This document shows, one piece after another, positions 43,431 through 51,774 of a stretch of DNA of 64,000 nucleotides. The notes beneath the pieces are model-generated. The model did no database searches, was not told where the DNA came from, and saw nothing but the letters and a program-made list of their open reading frames with translations. This DNA is from Actinomadura viridilutea. GTDB taxonomy: Bacteria > Actinomycetota > Actinomycetes > Streptosporangiales > Streptosporangiaceae. A program made the translations under genes and the position numbers. Within the stretch, counting starts at the first letter, position 1, and the number at the start of each line of letters is the position of its first letter. Location of the stretch: NCBI GenBank assembly GCA_003001795.1, contig PVNI01000012.1, forward strand, positions 117,196 through 181,195, in the 5' to 3' direction.

Positions 43431-44207
43431 GTGTCCGAGTCCTCACAGCCCAACGACGAGGCCGCCGAACTGGCCCGGTCCGCTGAGGCTGCTGCGGCCG
43501 AGCCGTCGGGTGAGCCCGCCGCGGCGGACGAGCCCGCCGTCGGCGCCGAGCCGGCGGACACGGAGACCGAGGGCGACGCCGCCGCCGACGCCGACGAGGC
43601 GGCCGAGGCCGAGCCCCCGGCGGACCCGTACGCCGAGTTCAAGGCGCAGCTGCGGCTGCTGCCGGGCGAGTGGTACGTCGTGCACTCCTACGCGGGGTAC
43701 GAGAACCGGGTCAAGGCCAACATCGAGACCCGCACGCAGACCCTCAACATGGAGGACTACATCTTCCAGATCGAGGTCCCCCAGCACGAGGTGACCGAGA
43801 TCAAGGGGGGCAAGCGGCAGAAGGTCAACGAGAAGGTCCTGCCCGGCTACATCCTCGTCCGCATGGAGCTGACCGACGAGTCGTGGGCGGCCGTCCGCAA
43901 CACGCCCGGCGTCACCGGCTTCGTCGGCCTGTCCAACAAGCCGTCGCCGCTCAGCCTGGACGAGGTCGCCGCCCTGCTCGCGCCGGAGCCGGAGGAGCCC
44001 GCCAAGGCCAAGGAGCAGACCAAGGTCGCGCCGGCGGTGGACTTCGAGATCGGCGAGTCGGTCACCGTCATGGACGGCCCGTTCGCCACCCTCCCCGCCA
44101 CCGTCAACGAGATCAACGTCGAGCAGCAGAAGCTGAAGGTCCTGGTCTCGATCTTCGGCCGGGAGACGCCGGTCGAGCTGTCGTTCAACCAGGTCTCCAA
44201 GATCTGA
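43431..44207 (+). CDS. nusG: Transcription termination/antitermination factor NusG
   Basis: 258 aa. An actinobacterial-type acidic Ala/Glu/Asp N-terminal extension (~75 residues) precedes the NGN domain (EWYVVHSYAGYENRVKANIE; VLPGYILVRMELTDESW) and the C-terminal KOW domain (GESVTVMDGPFATLPATVNE). Couples RNA polymerase to Rho and the ribosome. GTG 43431 after GAGGGAAAGAG. Follows secE by 128 bp. Confidence 0.97.
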   Translation: MSESSQPNDEAAELARSAEAAAAEPSGEPAAADEPAVGAEPADTETEGDAAADADEAAEAEPPADPYAEFKAQLRLLPGEWYVVHSYAGYENRVKANIETRTQTLNMEDYIFQIEVPQHEVTEIKGGKRQKVNEKVLPGYILVRMELTDESWAAVRNTPGVTGFVGLSNKPSPLSLDEVAALLAPEPEEPAKAKEQTKVAPAVDFEIGESVTVMDGPFATLPATVNEINVEQQKLKVLVSIFGRETPVELSFNQVSKI

Positions 44208-44526
44208 CGAGGCCGCCGCGGCCGACGACGCGTATCCTGGGACGGTCGTCCCCGCCTGAGCTGGGACGACGCGCCCCCGCCGTCGGCGGTCGGCCTCGGG
44301 TCCGCGGGACGGAGCGCCGTCCGTGCCGGTCGTCCTGAAGCGGGACGCCGACCAGCCCCGCGCACGCGGGGCGCTCCGGTCGCATCCGGTCGGGTCGCGT
44401 CGGCGCGGCGCCCGCGCCCGCGGGACGGCGCACAGCGGTTCCTACGTCGCGGTTGAGTCCCGGCCGCGACGTTGCCCGGGAATCCGGGACCCGGAACCGA
44501 AGCAAAACGGGACATAGGGGTTGTCG
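44208..44526. other. nusG-rplK intergenic leader (319 bp)
   Basis: No gene seen. GC-rich with several potential hairpins; the rplK promoter and untranslated leader must be here. AATCCGGGACCCGG close to 44480 and AGGGG before 44527 are visible; no firm -10/-35 call. Confidence 0.4.
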
Positions 44527-44955
44527 ATGCCTCCGAAGAAGAAGGTCGCCGCGGTCGTCAAGGTGCAGCTCCAGGCGGGGCAGGCCACTCCGGCGCCGCC
44601 GGTCGGTACCGCGCTCGGTCCGCACGGCGTCAACATCATGGAATTCTGCAAGCAGTACAACGCTGCTACGGAATCCCAGCGCGGCAACGTCGTCCCCGTA
44701 GAGATCACCATCTACGAGGACCGCTCGTTCACCTTCGTCACCAAGACCCCGCCCGCCGCGCAGCTGATCCTCAAGGCCGCGGGCGTGGAGAAGGGCAGCG
44801 GCGAGCCGCACAAGACCAAGGTCGGCTCGGTCACCCGCGACCAGATCCGGGAGATCGCCAAGACCAAGATGCCCGACCTGAACGCCAAGGACCTCGACGC
44901 CGCCGAGAAGATCATCGCCGGCACCGCCCGCTCCATGGGCATCGAGGTCAAGTAA
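44527..44955 (+). CDS. rplK: 50S ribosomal protein L11
   Basis: 142 aa. Hallmarks PPKKKVAAVVKVQLQAGQAT, GPHGVNIMEFCKQYNAAT, PVEITIYEDRSFTF. ATG 44527 preferred over TTG 44521 because it aligns with the family start MPPKKK. Binds 23S rRNA at the GTPase centre and is the sensor for RelA activation. First gene of rplK-rplA. Confidence 0.97.
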   Translation: MPPKKKVAAVVKVQLQAGQATPAPPVGTALGPHGVNIMEFCKQYNAATESQRGNVVPVEITIYEDRSFTFVTKTPPAAQLILKAAGVEKGSGEPHKTKVGSVTRDQIREIAKTKMPDLNAKDLDAAEKIIAGTARSMGIEVK

Positions 44956-45039
44956 GACCCCGTACGGGGCGTCCGTACGAACGTGGAAGGGCCTGGCGCG
45001 GCCCGTACCACGACCTCCTCTCACAGCAGGGAGACAGAC

Positions 45040-45756
45040 ATGAAGCGCAGCAAGGCGTACCGCGCCGCGGCCGAGAAGATCGACCGCGACCGGCTCTACA
45101 GCCCGGCCGAGGCCATGCGCCTGGCCAAGGAGACCAGCGTCACCAAGTTCGACGCGACCGTGGAGGTCGCGCTGCGGCTCGGCGTCGACCCGCGCAAGGC
45201 CGACCAGATGGTGCGCGGCACGGTCAACCTGCCGCACGGCACCGGTAAGACCGCCCGCGTGCTGGTGTTCGCGGCCGGCGCCAAGGCGGAGGAGGCCCGC
45301 GGGGCCGGGGCCGACTACGTCGGGTCCGACGACCTGATCGAGAAGATCCAGGGCGGCTTCCTGGACTTCGACGCCGTGGTCGCCACCCCCGACCAGATGG
45401 GCAAGGTCGGTCGGCTGGGCCGGGTGCTGGGTCCGCGCGGCCTGATGCCGAACCCGAAGACCGGCACGGTCACCATGGACGTGGCCAAGGCCGTGTCCGA
45501 CATCAAGGGCGGGAAGATCGAGTTCCGGGTGGACCGGCACGGGAACCTGCACTTCATCGTCGGCAAGGCGTCGTTCAGCGAGCGGCAGCTGGTGGAGAAC
45601 TACGCGGCCGCGCTGGACGAGGTGCAGCGGCTCAAGCCGTCGGCGGCCAAGGGCCGGTACATCAAGAAGGCCGCGGTGTCGACGTCGATGGGCCCGAGCA
45701 TCCCGATCGACCCGAACGCGACGCGGAACCTGACCGCCGAGCTCGACCAGAACTGA
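45040..45756 (+). CDS. rplA: 50S ribosomal protein L1
   Basis: 238 aa. Family motifs YRAAAEKIDRDRLYSPAEAM, VNLPHGTGKTARV, GRVLGPRGLMPNPKTGTVT, GKIEFRVDRHGNLH. Mobile L1-stalk protein and translational repressor of its own operon in many bacteria. ATG 45040 after GCAGGGAGACAG. Its stop lies in a 16-bp tandem duplication; a strong terminator follows at 45797. Confidence 0.97.
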   Translation: MKRSKAYRAAAEKIDRDRLYSPAEAMRLAKETSVTKFDATVEVALRLGVDPRKADQMVRGTVNLPHGTGKTARVLVFAAGAKAEEARGAGADYVGSDDLIEKIQGGFLDFDAVVATPDQMGKVGRLGRVLGPRGLMPNPKTGTVTMDVAKAVSDIKGGKIEFRVDRHGNLHFIVGKASFSERQLVENYAAALDEVQRLKPSAAKGRYIKKAAVSTSMGPSIPIDPNATRNLTAELDQN

Positions 45757-45777
45757 GCTCGACCAGAACTGAGCTCG
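45739..45777 (+). repeat. 16-bp tandem repeat across the rplA stop codon
   Basis: GAGCTCGACCAGAACT occurs at 45739-45754 and 45755-45770 with a third partial unit to 45777. The first unit encodes the last residues of L1 (ELDQN) and the stop begins the second. A recent slippage duplication. Confidence 0.85.
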
Positions 45778-45796
45778 TCCGAGCGTTCTCGGTGAC

Positions 45797-45825
45797 AGGG
45801 CGCCCCCTTGCGGGGGCGCCCTTTC
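45797..45825 (+). terminator. Terminator after rplKA
   Basis: AGGGCGCCCCC at 45797-45807, loop TTG, with the complementary CGGGGGCGCCCT ending at 45822, followed by TTCGCTGT. Very stable 11-12-bp stem. Confidence 0.9.
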
Positions 45826-45933
45826 GCTGTGCACGAAGGTCCGAAAAGCGGTGTCTGTGGTGCCCGCGGGGCCTTTGGTGTTGAATCGGTCCTCACCCGC
45901 GCAGGCCCGTCGGCGCTCCGGGACGGAGGACCC

Positions 45934-46827
45934 GTGAATCGTCGTGCCGAACACCTGACCGCGGCGGCCGCGGCCGCCGCCGCAGCCGTGGTGACCGTCG
46001 CCGTGGCGGCCGCCGTCACGGCGGGCCCCGACGACAAGTCCCCGGACGCCTCGCGGACGCCTGTGGCAGCCGTCCAGGGCGCCTCTGCCCCCGCTTCGGC
46101 CCCGCAGACCCCTGGAGCGTCGAACAGGCCGCTCCCGCGGCATGCGGCGTCCCCGCAAAGCACGCCCCCGGCCCTGCCCTCCGCTCCGGCCCAGACCTCC
46201 CGTGCCGGCGATGCGGGCGCCCCGGCGTCCCCCTCGACGCGCCAGGGCTCCACGCGAGAAGTGCGGTCGTACGTCCGCGTGACCGAGGTGCGCCTGTCCG
46301 GGGCGGCGAACGGGGACTACGAGCACGCCACCGAAACCGCCCGCTTCACCCTGTCGCCGCGGTTCTCGATGGACGCCACCGGCGTGCGGACGAGCGTGCG
46401 CGACGGCCGGACGACCACCGTCACCCAGAAGGCGATCATCAAGGGCCGGACGGTGGCGGGCTTCGACGGCGCGCGGTGGAGCCGCACGACGCTCACCGAC
46501 ACCCAGCTCGCCGGGCTGCGGACCGGCTCCGACCCGCGCGCGTTCACGCGGCTGATCCGCTCGGTGCCCGGCGTCACCCGGTCGGCGCCGGACCGGTCCG
46601 GCTCGGTGCGCTACACCGCCGGCGTGTCGCTCGGCGAGCTGCTCGTGCTGCTGCCGCCCGCGTCGAGCGCCACCGTGCGGCAGGCGCTCGGCACGGTGCC
46701 CGCCGGCGTCGGCGTCACCGTCGACCTGCAGGCCGACGCCGACGACCGTCCCACGTGGATCGGGCTGCGCGCCGCGGTCCCGGGCGTCCGGTACAGCGGG
46801 TCGATGACCTTCCGCGACTACCGCTGA
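45934..46827 (+). CDS. Exported protein, LppX/LprG-like fold suspected
   Basis: 297 aa. N-terminal hydrophobic Ala/Val segment (residues ~8-30) without a lipobox Cys; then a Pro/Ser/Ala linker to ~105. The rest (~110-297) is beta-rich with patterns resembling the two lipoproteins downstream (threshold of recognition only). GTG 45934 follows GGAGGACCC. Located between rplA and two paralogous lipoproteins, upstream of the mce locus; function unknown. Confidence 0.65.
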   Translation: MNRRAEHLTAAAAAAAAAVVTVAVAAAVTAGPDDKSPDASRTPVAAVQGASAPASAPQTPGASNRPLPRHAASPQSTPPALPSAPAQTSRAGDAGAPASPSTRQGSTREVRSYVRVTEVRLSGAANGDYEHATETARFTLSPRFSMDATGVRTSVRDGRTTTVTQKAIIKGRTVAGFDGARWSRTTLTDTQLAGLRTGSDPRAFTRLIRSVPGVTRSAPDRSGSVRYTAGVSLGELLVLLPPASSATVRQALGTVPAGVGVTVDLQADADDRPTWIGLRAAVPGVRYSGSMTFRDYR

Positions 46828-46889
46828 GACGCGACAACCGCTGAGAACGGCCCGGCGCGTCCGCACTGCCGAACGACCTACGTCCTGGG

Positions 46890-46925
46890 TCGTACCGCAG
46901 GGGGTGGGCTTCGTACCACCGGGGG
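46890..46925 (+). promoter_or_regulatory. Direct repeat TCGTACC(N)2-3GGGGG upstream of the lipoprotein gene
   Basis: TCGTACCGCAGGGGG at 46890-46904 and TCGTACCACCGGGGG at 46911-46925, two helical turns apart, 69-104 bp before the start at 46994. Looks like tandem binding sites of a response regulator or activator; not identified. Confidence 0.5.
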
Positions 46926-46993
46926 ATGCCCGCCTCGCGCATGCCGGATCAGACTGAGGGCATCGGTAAGACAACCAGGGAGGCTCAATCCTT

Positions 46994-47842
46994 ATGAGAG
47001 GCCGATTCGCCGCGGCCGCGGGCGGCGCCGCCGTGGGCGCCGCGCTGCTGCTGTCCGGCTGCTCCGGCGACGGTTCGCAGAGCGTGTCCACCGGCGCGAT
47101 GAAGCTGAGCGCCGCCGAGGCCGTCCTGCAGTCGTCGCAGAAGACCGCCAAGGCCCAGTCGTTCAAGGCCGACCTGACCGTCACCGACGCCCAGGAGGGC
47201 GTCCAGGTGGAGGCCACCGGGCGCTTCCGGCTCCAGCCGGAGCTGACCTTCAGCGCGCAGCTGAAGAAGGTCAGCCACCGCGGGCAGAGCCTGGAGAACA
47301 TGGGCGGGCAGGCGATCTACACCGGCGACGTGCTGTACGCCCGGCTCCCGGAGGCCGCCCGGTCCGTGGTCGGCGGCAAGCCGTGGGTGAAGGTGGACGT
47401 CGCGCAGGTGGGCCGGCGGACCGGGTTCGACCTGAGCGGCCTCGTCGACCAGGTGCGCAAGGTCGACCCGGCCGAGCAGACCAAGATGTTCACCGGCTCC
47501 AAGGACGTGCGCCGGGTCGGCGAGGAGACCGTCGACGGGGTGCGCACCGTCCACTACACCGGGACGGTGACCGCCCGGGACGCGCTGAACCGCCTCGACC
47601 CGCAGGTGCGGCAGCGGGTGAGCGAGTGGTTCCGGGGGGACGCGCCCGACGAGAAGATCAGCTTCGACCTGTGGGTCGACAAGGACCAGCTGCCCCGCAA
47701 GATCGTCACGAAGGGCATCGACGGCGGGACCGGCTCGGTGACCGTGCGCTACAGCGACTACGGCACGTCGTTCCGCGTGAACCCGCCGCCCGCGGACCAG
47801 GTCGGCGACCTTCCGCTGAACGGCATCCTCGGCCGCAACTGA
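46994..47842 (+). CDS. Lipoprotein, LppX/LprAFG-like
   Basis: 282 aa. Lipobox LLLSGCSG (Cys near residue 23). Mature protein has the features of the actinobacterial LppX_LprAFG/LolA-like fold, which has a hydrophobic cavity for lipids: FKADLTVTDAQEG, PELTFSAQLKKVSH, YTGDVLYARLPEA, WVKVDVAQVG, TVHYTGTVTARDAL, FDLWVDKDQLPRK. Closely paralogous to the next gene. ATG 46994. Possibly carries lipid for the nearby Mce system, by analogy with LprG/LppX; inference. Confidence 0.85.
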   Translation: MRGRFAAAAGGAAVGAALLLSGCSGDGSQSVSTGAMKLSAAEAVLQSSQKTAKAQSFKADLTVTDAQEGVQVEATGRFRLQPELTFSAQLKKVSHRGQSLENMGGQAIYTGDVLYARLPEAARSVVGGKPWVKVDVAQVGRRTGFDLSGLVDQVRKVDPAEQTKMFTGSKDVRRVGEETVDGVRTVHYTGTVTARDALNRLDPQVRQRVSEWFRGDAPDEKISFDLWVDKDQLPRKIVTKGIDGGTGSVTVRYSDYGTSFRVNPPPADQVGDLPLNGILGRN

Positions 47843-47971
47843 CGCCCCCGAGTCGGAGGGTGTGATCCGTCACGAGCCGTGAACCCTCCGTCCCTCCTCG
47901 ACGTCTGATCATCTGTGCGCTCGCGGATGTCCGCGGCGACACGTCCGATCGAGAGACGAGGAGTGGAGCAA

Positions 47972-48859
47972 ATGATTCGTCGCTTCGCCACGGGCGCGGC
48001 GGTGGCCACCGGCCTTGTCCTGTCCCTGACCGGCTGCCTCGGCCTGGGTGGGGCGGACAAGGCCGGGGAGGCCGTCAAGCTCACCGCGGCGCAGGTGCTC
48101 GGCAAGGCCGCCGAGAAGACCGGGCAGACCGCGACGTTCAAGGCGACGCTGTCGATGCGGATGAACGACCCGCAGGCCGGGCAGGTCAGCGCGGACGGCG
48201 AGATGCAGTACCGCACCAAGCCGGACGTCGCCTTCGCCCTGAAGTTCAGCCGGATGACGGTCGGCGGCCAGTCCCTGGGCGGCATGGAGCAGGTGCTCAT
48301 CGACCGCACGATGTACATGAAGATGCCGATGCTCAGCCAGATGGCGGGGCAGGGCGGCGCCGCGGGGCGGCTGGCCGCCAAGCCCTGGCTGAAGATCTCG
48401 CTGTCCGAGCTCGGCCAGAAGTCGGGCGTCAACATCGAGCAGTTCCTGGAGCAGTCGCGGCAGCTCGACCCGGTCCAGAACACCAAGATGCTCACCGCCT
48501 CCCAGGACGTCCGCGAAGTGGGCAAGGAGACGGTGGACGGCGTGGAGACCACGCACTACACCGGCACCTACCGGATGTCGGACGCGGTGGCCAAGCTGCC
48601 GCCGGAGACGCAGGAGGCGTACCGCAAGGCGCTGGCCGACACCGGCATGGAGACGATGGCCTTCGACCTGTGGGTCGACAAGGACCAGCTGCCGCGCAAG
48701 ATGACGATGAAGAGCGCGCAGGGCGGCCGTGACATGACCATCACCACCACGTACCGGGACTACGGCCAGCCGGTGCAGATCGCGGCGCCGCCCGCCGACC
48801 AGGTCACCGACTTCGGCGCGCTGCTGGGCGCGCTGCCCGGCGCCGCCACCGGGAGCTGA
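47972..48859 (+). CDS. Lipoprotein, LppX/LprAFG-like (paralogue)
   Basis: 295 aa. Lipobox SLTGCLG (Cys near residue 22). Shares with 46994-47842 the patterns FDLWVDKDQLPRK, ETVDGVETTHYTGTYRM, the C-terminal PPADQVTDFG, and overall length. ATG 47972 after GAGGAGTGGAG. Tandem duplicates separated by 129 bp with their own ribosome site. Confidence 0.85.
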   Translation: MIRRFATGAAVATGLVLSLTGCLGLGGADKAGEAVKLTAAQVLGKAAEKTGQTATFKATLSMRMNDPQAGQVSADGEMQYRTKPDVAFALKFSRMTVGGQSLGGMEQVLIDRTMYMKMPMLSQMAGQGGAAGRLAAKPWLKISLSELGQKSGVNIEQFLEQSRQLDPVQNTKMLTASQDVREVGKETVDGVETTHYTGTYRMSDAVAKLPPETQEAYRKALADTGMETMAFDLWVDKDQLPRKMTMKSAQGGRDMTITTTYRDYGQPVQIAAPPADQVTDFGALLGALPGAATGS

Positions 48860-49062
48860 CGCCGCCGACCGCTCCGCGGAGCGTCACGGGGCCCGCGCCC
48901 TCTCCTCCGGGTGCGGGCCCCGCCGCGTGCGAAGGCACGGGCGGACGGATTTGGTGTGCGGCCGTGCGAGCACGTAGTCTGGACCACTGCCGAAGACCGC
49001 CGGTCGTCGCCCCGTCCGGGGCGGCCGAAGGACCCGGCGCCCGCAGCGGCACCGGGCGGCCC

Positions 49063-49136
49063 GCGTAGGCGAGACGAGAGCTTCCGTGCGACCTTCGCGT
49101 CGTGCTCACGCCCCGTGCGCCTACGCCGGGGCGTTT
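49063..49136 (+). ncRNA. L10-type leader/attenuator upstream of rplJ (core)
   Basis: A terminator-like hairpin ACGCCCCG (49108-49115) / CGGGGCGT (49127-49134) plus TT. Its 11-nt loop contains CGCCTACGC (49118-49126), perfectly complementary to GCGTAGGCG at 49063-49071. Formation of the long-range pairing would compete with the hairpin, as expected for L10-controlled leaders of rplJL. The leader probably begins near 48990 and extends to the rplJ ribosome site. Confidence 0.7.
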
Positions 49137-49197
49137 CTGCGTTCTGCAGGGCCTTTCGCCCCGGCGGCTTCCACCCCAGGTAATCGGAAGGAGGCCC

Positions 49198-49773
49198 ATG
49201 GCAAAGGCCGACAAGGCCGCGGCGATCGCCGAGCTCAAGGAGGAGTTCCAGAGCTCCAGCGGCGCCGTGCTGACCGAGTACCGCGGGTTGACGGTGGCGC
49301 AGATGAAGGAGCTGCGCACCACGCTCGGCGAGCACGCCAGGTTCGCCGTGGTGAAGAACACGCTGACCAAGATCGCCGCGACCGACGCGGGCCTGGACGA
49401 CGAGTTCAAGAGCCTGCTGCAGGGTCCGTCCGCGATCGCCTTCGTCAAGGGCGACGTGGTGGAGGCGGCCAAGGGGCTGCGGGACTTCGCCAAGGCCAAC
49501 CCGATGCTGGTGATCAAGGGCGGCTACATCGACGGCAAGTCGATGAACGCCGAAGAGGTCACCAAGCTCGCCGATCTGGAGTCTCGCGAGGTGCTCCTCG
49601 CGAAGCTGGCCGGCGCGATGAAGGGCTCCATGGCCAACGCGGCCGCCCTGTTCAACGCGCTGCCGACCCAGGCCGCCCAGCTCGCCGAGGCGCTGCGCGC
49701 CAAGCGCGAGGAGGCCGGCGAGACCGCCGACGCCCCGGCCGCCGAGGCCGCGGCGGAGGCACCGGCCGAGTGA
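49198..49773 (+). CDS. rplJ: 50S ribosomal protein L10
   Basis: 191 aa. Motifs ADKAAAIAELKEEFQSS, VLTEYRGLTVAQMKELR, FAVVKNTLTKIA, GPSAIAFVKGD. C-terminal helix binds L7/L12 dimers; Ala/Glu-rich tail. ATG 49198 preceded by GGAAGGAGGCC. Autoregulation by the leader is likely. Confidence 0.97.
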   Translation: MAKADKAAAIAELKEEFQSSSGAVLTEYRGLTVAQMKELRTTLGEHARFAVVKNTLTKIAATDAGLDDEFKSLLQGPSAIAFVKGDVVEAAKGLRDFAKANPMLVIKGGYIDGKSMNAEEVTKLADLESREVLLAKLAGAMKGSMANAAALFNALPTQAAQLAEALRAKREEAGETADAPAAEAAAEAPAE

Positions 49774-49854
49774 CCCGGGTCCCTCCCGGACCGACCACCA
49801 CCCGCGGTCGCATCGACGACCCGTCTGCCAAGCCCTAGCGGAGGAAGAAACACC

Positions 49855-50250
49855 ATGGCGAAGCTCAGCACCGAGGAGCTGCTCGACGCGTTCAAGGAGA
49901 TGACCCTCCTGGAGCTGTCGGAGTTCGTCAAGCAGTTCGAGGAGACCTTCGACGTCAAGGCCGCCGCCCCGGTGGCCGCCGTCGCCGCCCCGGGCGCCCC
50001 GGCCGCCGGCGGCGGTGAGGCCGCGGCCGAGGAGGCCAAGGACGAGTTCGACGTCATCCTCGAGGCCGCCGGCGACAAGAAGATCCAGGTCATCAAGGAG
50101 GTCCGCGCCCTGACGAGCCTCGGCCTGAAGGAGGCCAAGGACCTGGTCGACAGCGCGCCCAAGCCGCTGCTGGAGAAGGTCAACAAGGAGACGGCCGACA
50201 AGGCCAAGGAGGCCCTGGAGAAGGCCGGCGCGACGGTCACCGTCAAGTAA
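49855..50250 (+). CDS. rplL: 50S ribosomal protein L7/L12
   Basis: 131 aa. N-terminal dimerisation helices (LSTEELLDAFKEMTLLELSE), flexible Ala/Pro/Gly hinge, C-terminal factor-binding domain (EFDVILEAAGDKKIQVIKEV, LGLKEAKDLVDSAPKP). ATG 49855 after GGAGGAAGAAAC. Confidence 0.97.
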   Translation: MAKLSTEELLDAFKEMTLLELSEFVKQFEETFDVKAAAPVAAVAAPGAPAAGGGEAAAEEAKDEFDVILEAAGDKKIQVIKEVRALTSLGLKEAKDLVDSAPKPLLEKVNKETADKAKEALEKAGATVTVK

Positions 50251-50649
50251 GGCTTCTCCGGTCCTTCTCGAGGCGCTCGCGCTTCGTGCGAGGCGGTCAT
50301 CCCACGGCCGTGGGGTGGCCGCCTCGTCGCGTTCCGGCGCCGGGACGGAGGTGTGCCCAAGGGGTGAGATCTTCCAGTGGGGTCCTTGAGACGGAACATC
50401 CCGGACCACTAGTCTCACCGGGCGCGTAAGTAACGATTGTCTTACGACGTCACTGGACACCGGGTCCAATGGGGCGCTCCCCCTTCCATTTCCGCGCCGG
50501 GCCGCTACGGTAGTGACACCCGCCACAGCTACCCGGCGGTAGCTATCGGGGGCGGCGCACACGGTGACGACGACGCACGGAGTGCCACGACAACACAGCT
50601 GCTCGGTCTTTGGTTCCGGAATCCCCCCGGCCTGGACGAAAGGTGACGA
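50251..50649. other. rplL-mkl intergenic region with long hairpin and promoter area
   Basis: The hairpin 50289-50326 is listed separately. Further right, 50400-50560 is comparatively AT-rich (for example GTAAGTAACGATTGTCTTACG around 50426-50446, where CGTAAG and CTTACG form an inverted repeat) and is the likely promoter of the mce operon. Confidence 0.5.
50289..50326 (+). terminator. 19-bp hairpin after rplL
   Basis: CGAGGCGGTCATCCCACGG (50289-50307) faces its complement at 50308-50326; the only two mismatches are G-U pairs in RNA. It would separate rplJL from the mce operon, or allow partial read-through. Confidence 0.7.
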
Positions 50650-51774
50650 GTGGGCGTCGAGATCAGAGTCGAGGGACTGACCAAGTCCTTCGGCCGCCAG
50701 GTCATCTGGCAGGACGTATCGCTAACGCTGCCCGCGGGAGAGATCAACGTGCTCCTCGGGCCCTCCGGTACGGGCAAGTCGGTGTTCCTCAAGTCGCTCG
50801 TCGGGCTGCTCAAGCCGGATCGCGGCCACATCTGGATCGGCGACCGGGACCTGCCGCGCCTGCCGGAGTCGCAGCTGTACGAGACCCGCAAGCTCTTCGG
50901 GGTCCTGTTCCAGGACGGCGCGCTGTTCGGGTCGATGAACATCTACGACAACATCGCCTTCCCGCTGCGCGAGCACACCAAGAAGACCGAGGCGGAGATC
51001 CGCCGGATCGTCATGGAGAAGATGGAGATGGTCGGCCTCCTCGGGGCCGAGCACAAGCTCCCCGGTGAGATCTCCGGCGGGATGAAGAAGCGGGCGGGGC
51101 TGGCCCGGGCGCTGGTGCTGGAGCCGGAGATCCTGCTGGTGGACGAGCCCGACTCGGGCCTGGACCCGGTCCGCACCGCCTACCTCAACCAGCTGATCGT
51201 CGACCTGAACGCGCAGACCGACGCGACCTTCCTCATCGTCACCCACGACATCAACACCGCACGGACCGTGCCGGACAACATCGGGCTGCTGTTCCGTCGC
51301 GAGCTGGTGATGTTCGGACCCCGCGAGATGCTGCTGTCCAGCGAGGAGCCGGTCGTCCGGCAGTTCCTCAACGCCCGCCGGGTCGGCCCGATCGGCATGT
51401 CGGAGGAGAAGGACGTCTCCGAGCTGGAGGCCGAGGCCAGGATGGGCCACGACCCGGGCAAGCTCCCGCCGATCCCGCCGCAGCTGATGCCCAGCGACGG
51501 GCGGCTGCGCAGGGGGCAGCATCCCCCGGGCGCCTGGTGCGCCGCCAACGGCGTCACGCCGCCGCCCGGGTCGTTCATCGACGACCTCGGCCGCAACTGG
51601 GTGGAGGAGTGGCCGCGATACGTCGCGGCCCAGACGGGCGCGCCCGCGCCCCACGGCGCGCCGTCCGCGCCGCCCCCGCACGGCGGACCGCCCGGCGCGG
51701 GTCCGCAGCCGCCGCCCGGGGCTCCCGGGGCCTGGCCGCCGCCCTCCTCGCCGCCTCCTGGGGGCCGGCGCTGA
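50650..51774 (+). CDS. mkl: Mce system ATPase Mkl (MlaF-like)
   Basis: 374 aa ABC ATPase. Walker A GPSGTGKS (37-44), signature ISGGMKKRAGLARAL (~142-156), Walker B ILLVDEPDSGLD (~162-173), His switch THDINTART. The last ~110 residues are a Pro/Gly extension absent from MlaF. GTG 50650. Energises lipid import through the YrbE pair. In M. tuberculosis the orphan mkl sits in the same place between rplL and rpoB; here the full operon follows. Stop overlaps yrbEA (TGATG). Confidence 0.93.
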   Translation: MGVEIRVEGLTKSFGRQVIWQDVSLTLPAGEINVLLGPSGTGKSVFLKSLVGLLKPDRGHIWIGDRDLPRLPESQLYETRKLFGVLFQDGALFGSMNIYDNIAFPLREHTKKTEAEIRRIVMEKMEMVGLLGAEHKLPGEISGGMKKRAGLARALVLEPEILLVDEPDSGLDPVRTAYLNQLIVDLNAQTDATFLIVTHDINTARTVPDNIGLLFRRELVMFGPREMLLSSEEPVVRQFLNARRVGPIGMSEEKDVSELEAEARMGHDPGKLPPIPPQLMPSDGRLRRGQHPPGAWCAANGVTPPPGSFIDDLGRNWVEEWPRYVAAQTGAPAPHGAPSAPPPHGGPPGAGPQPPPGAPGAWPPPSSPPPGGRR

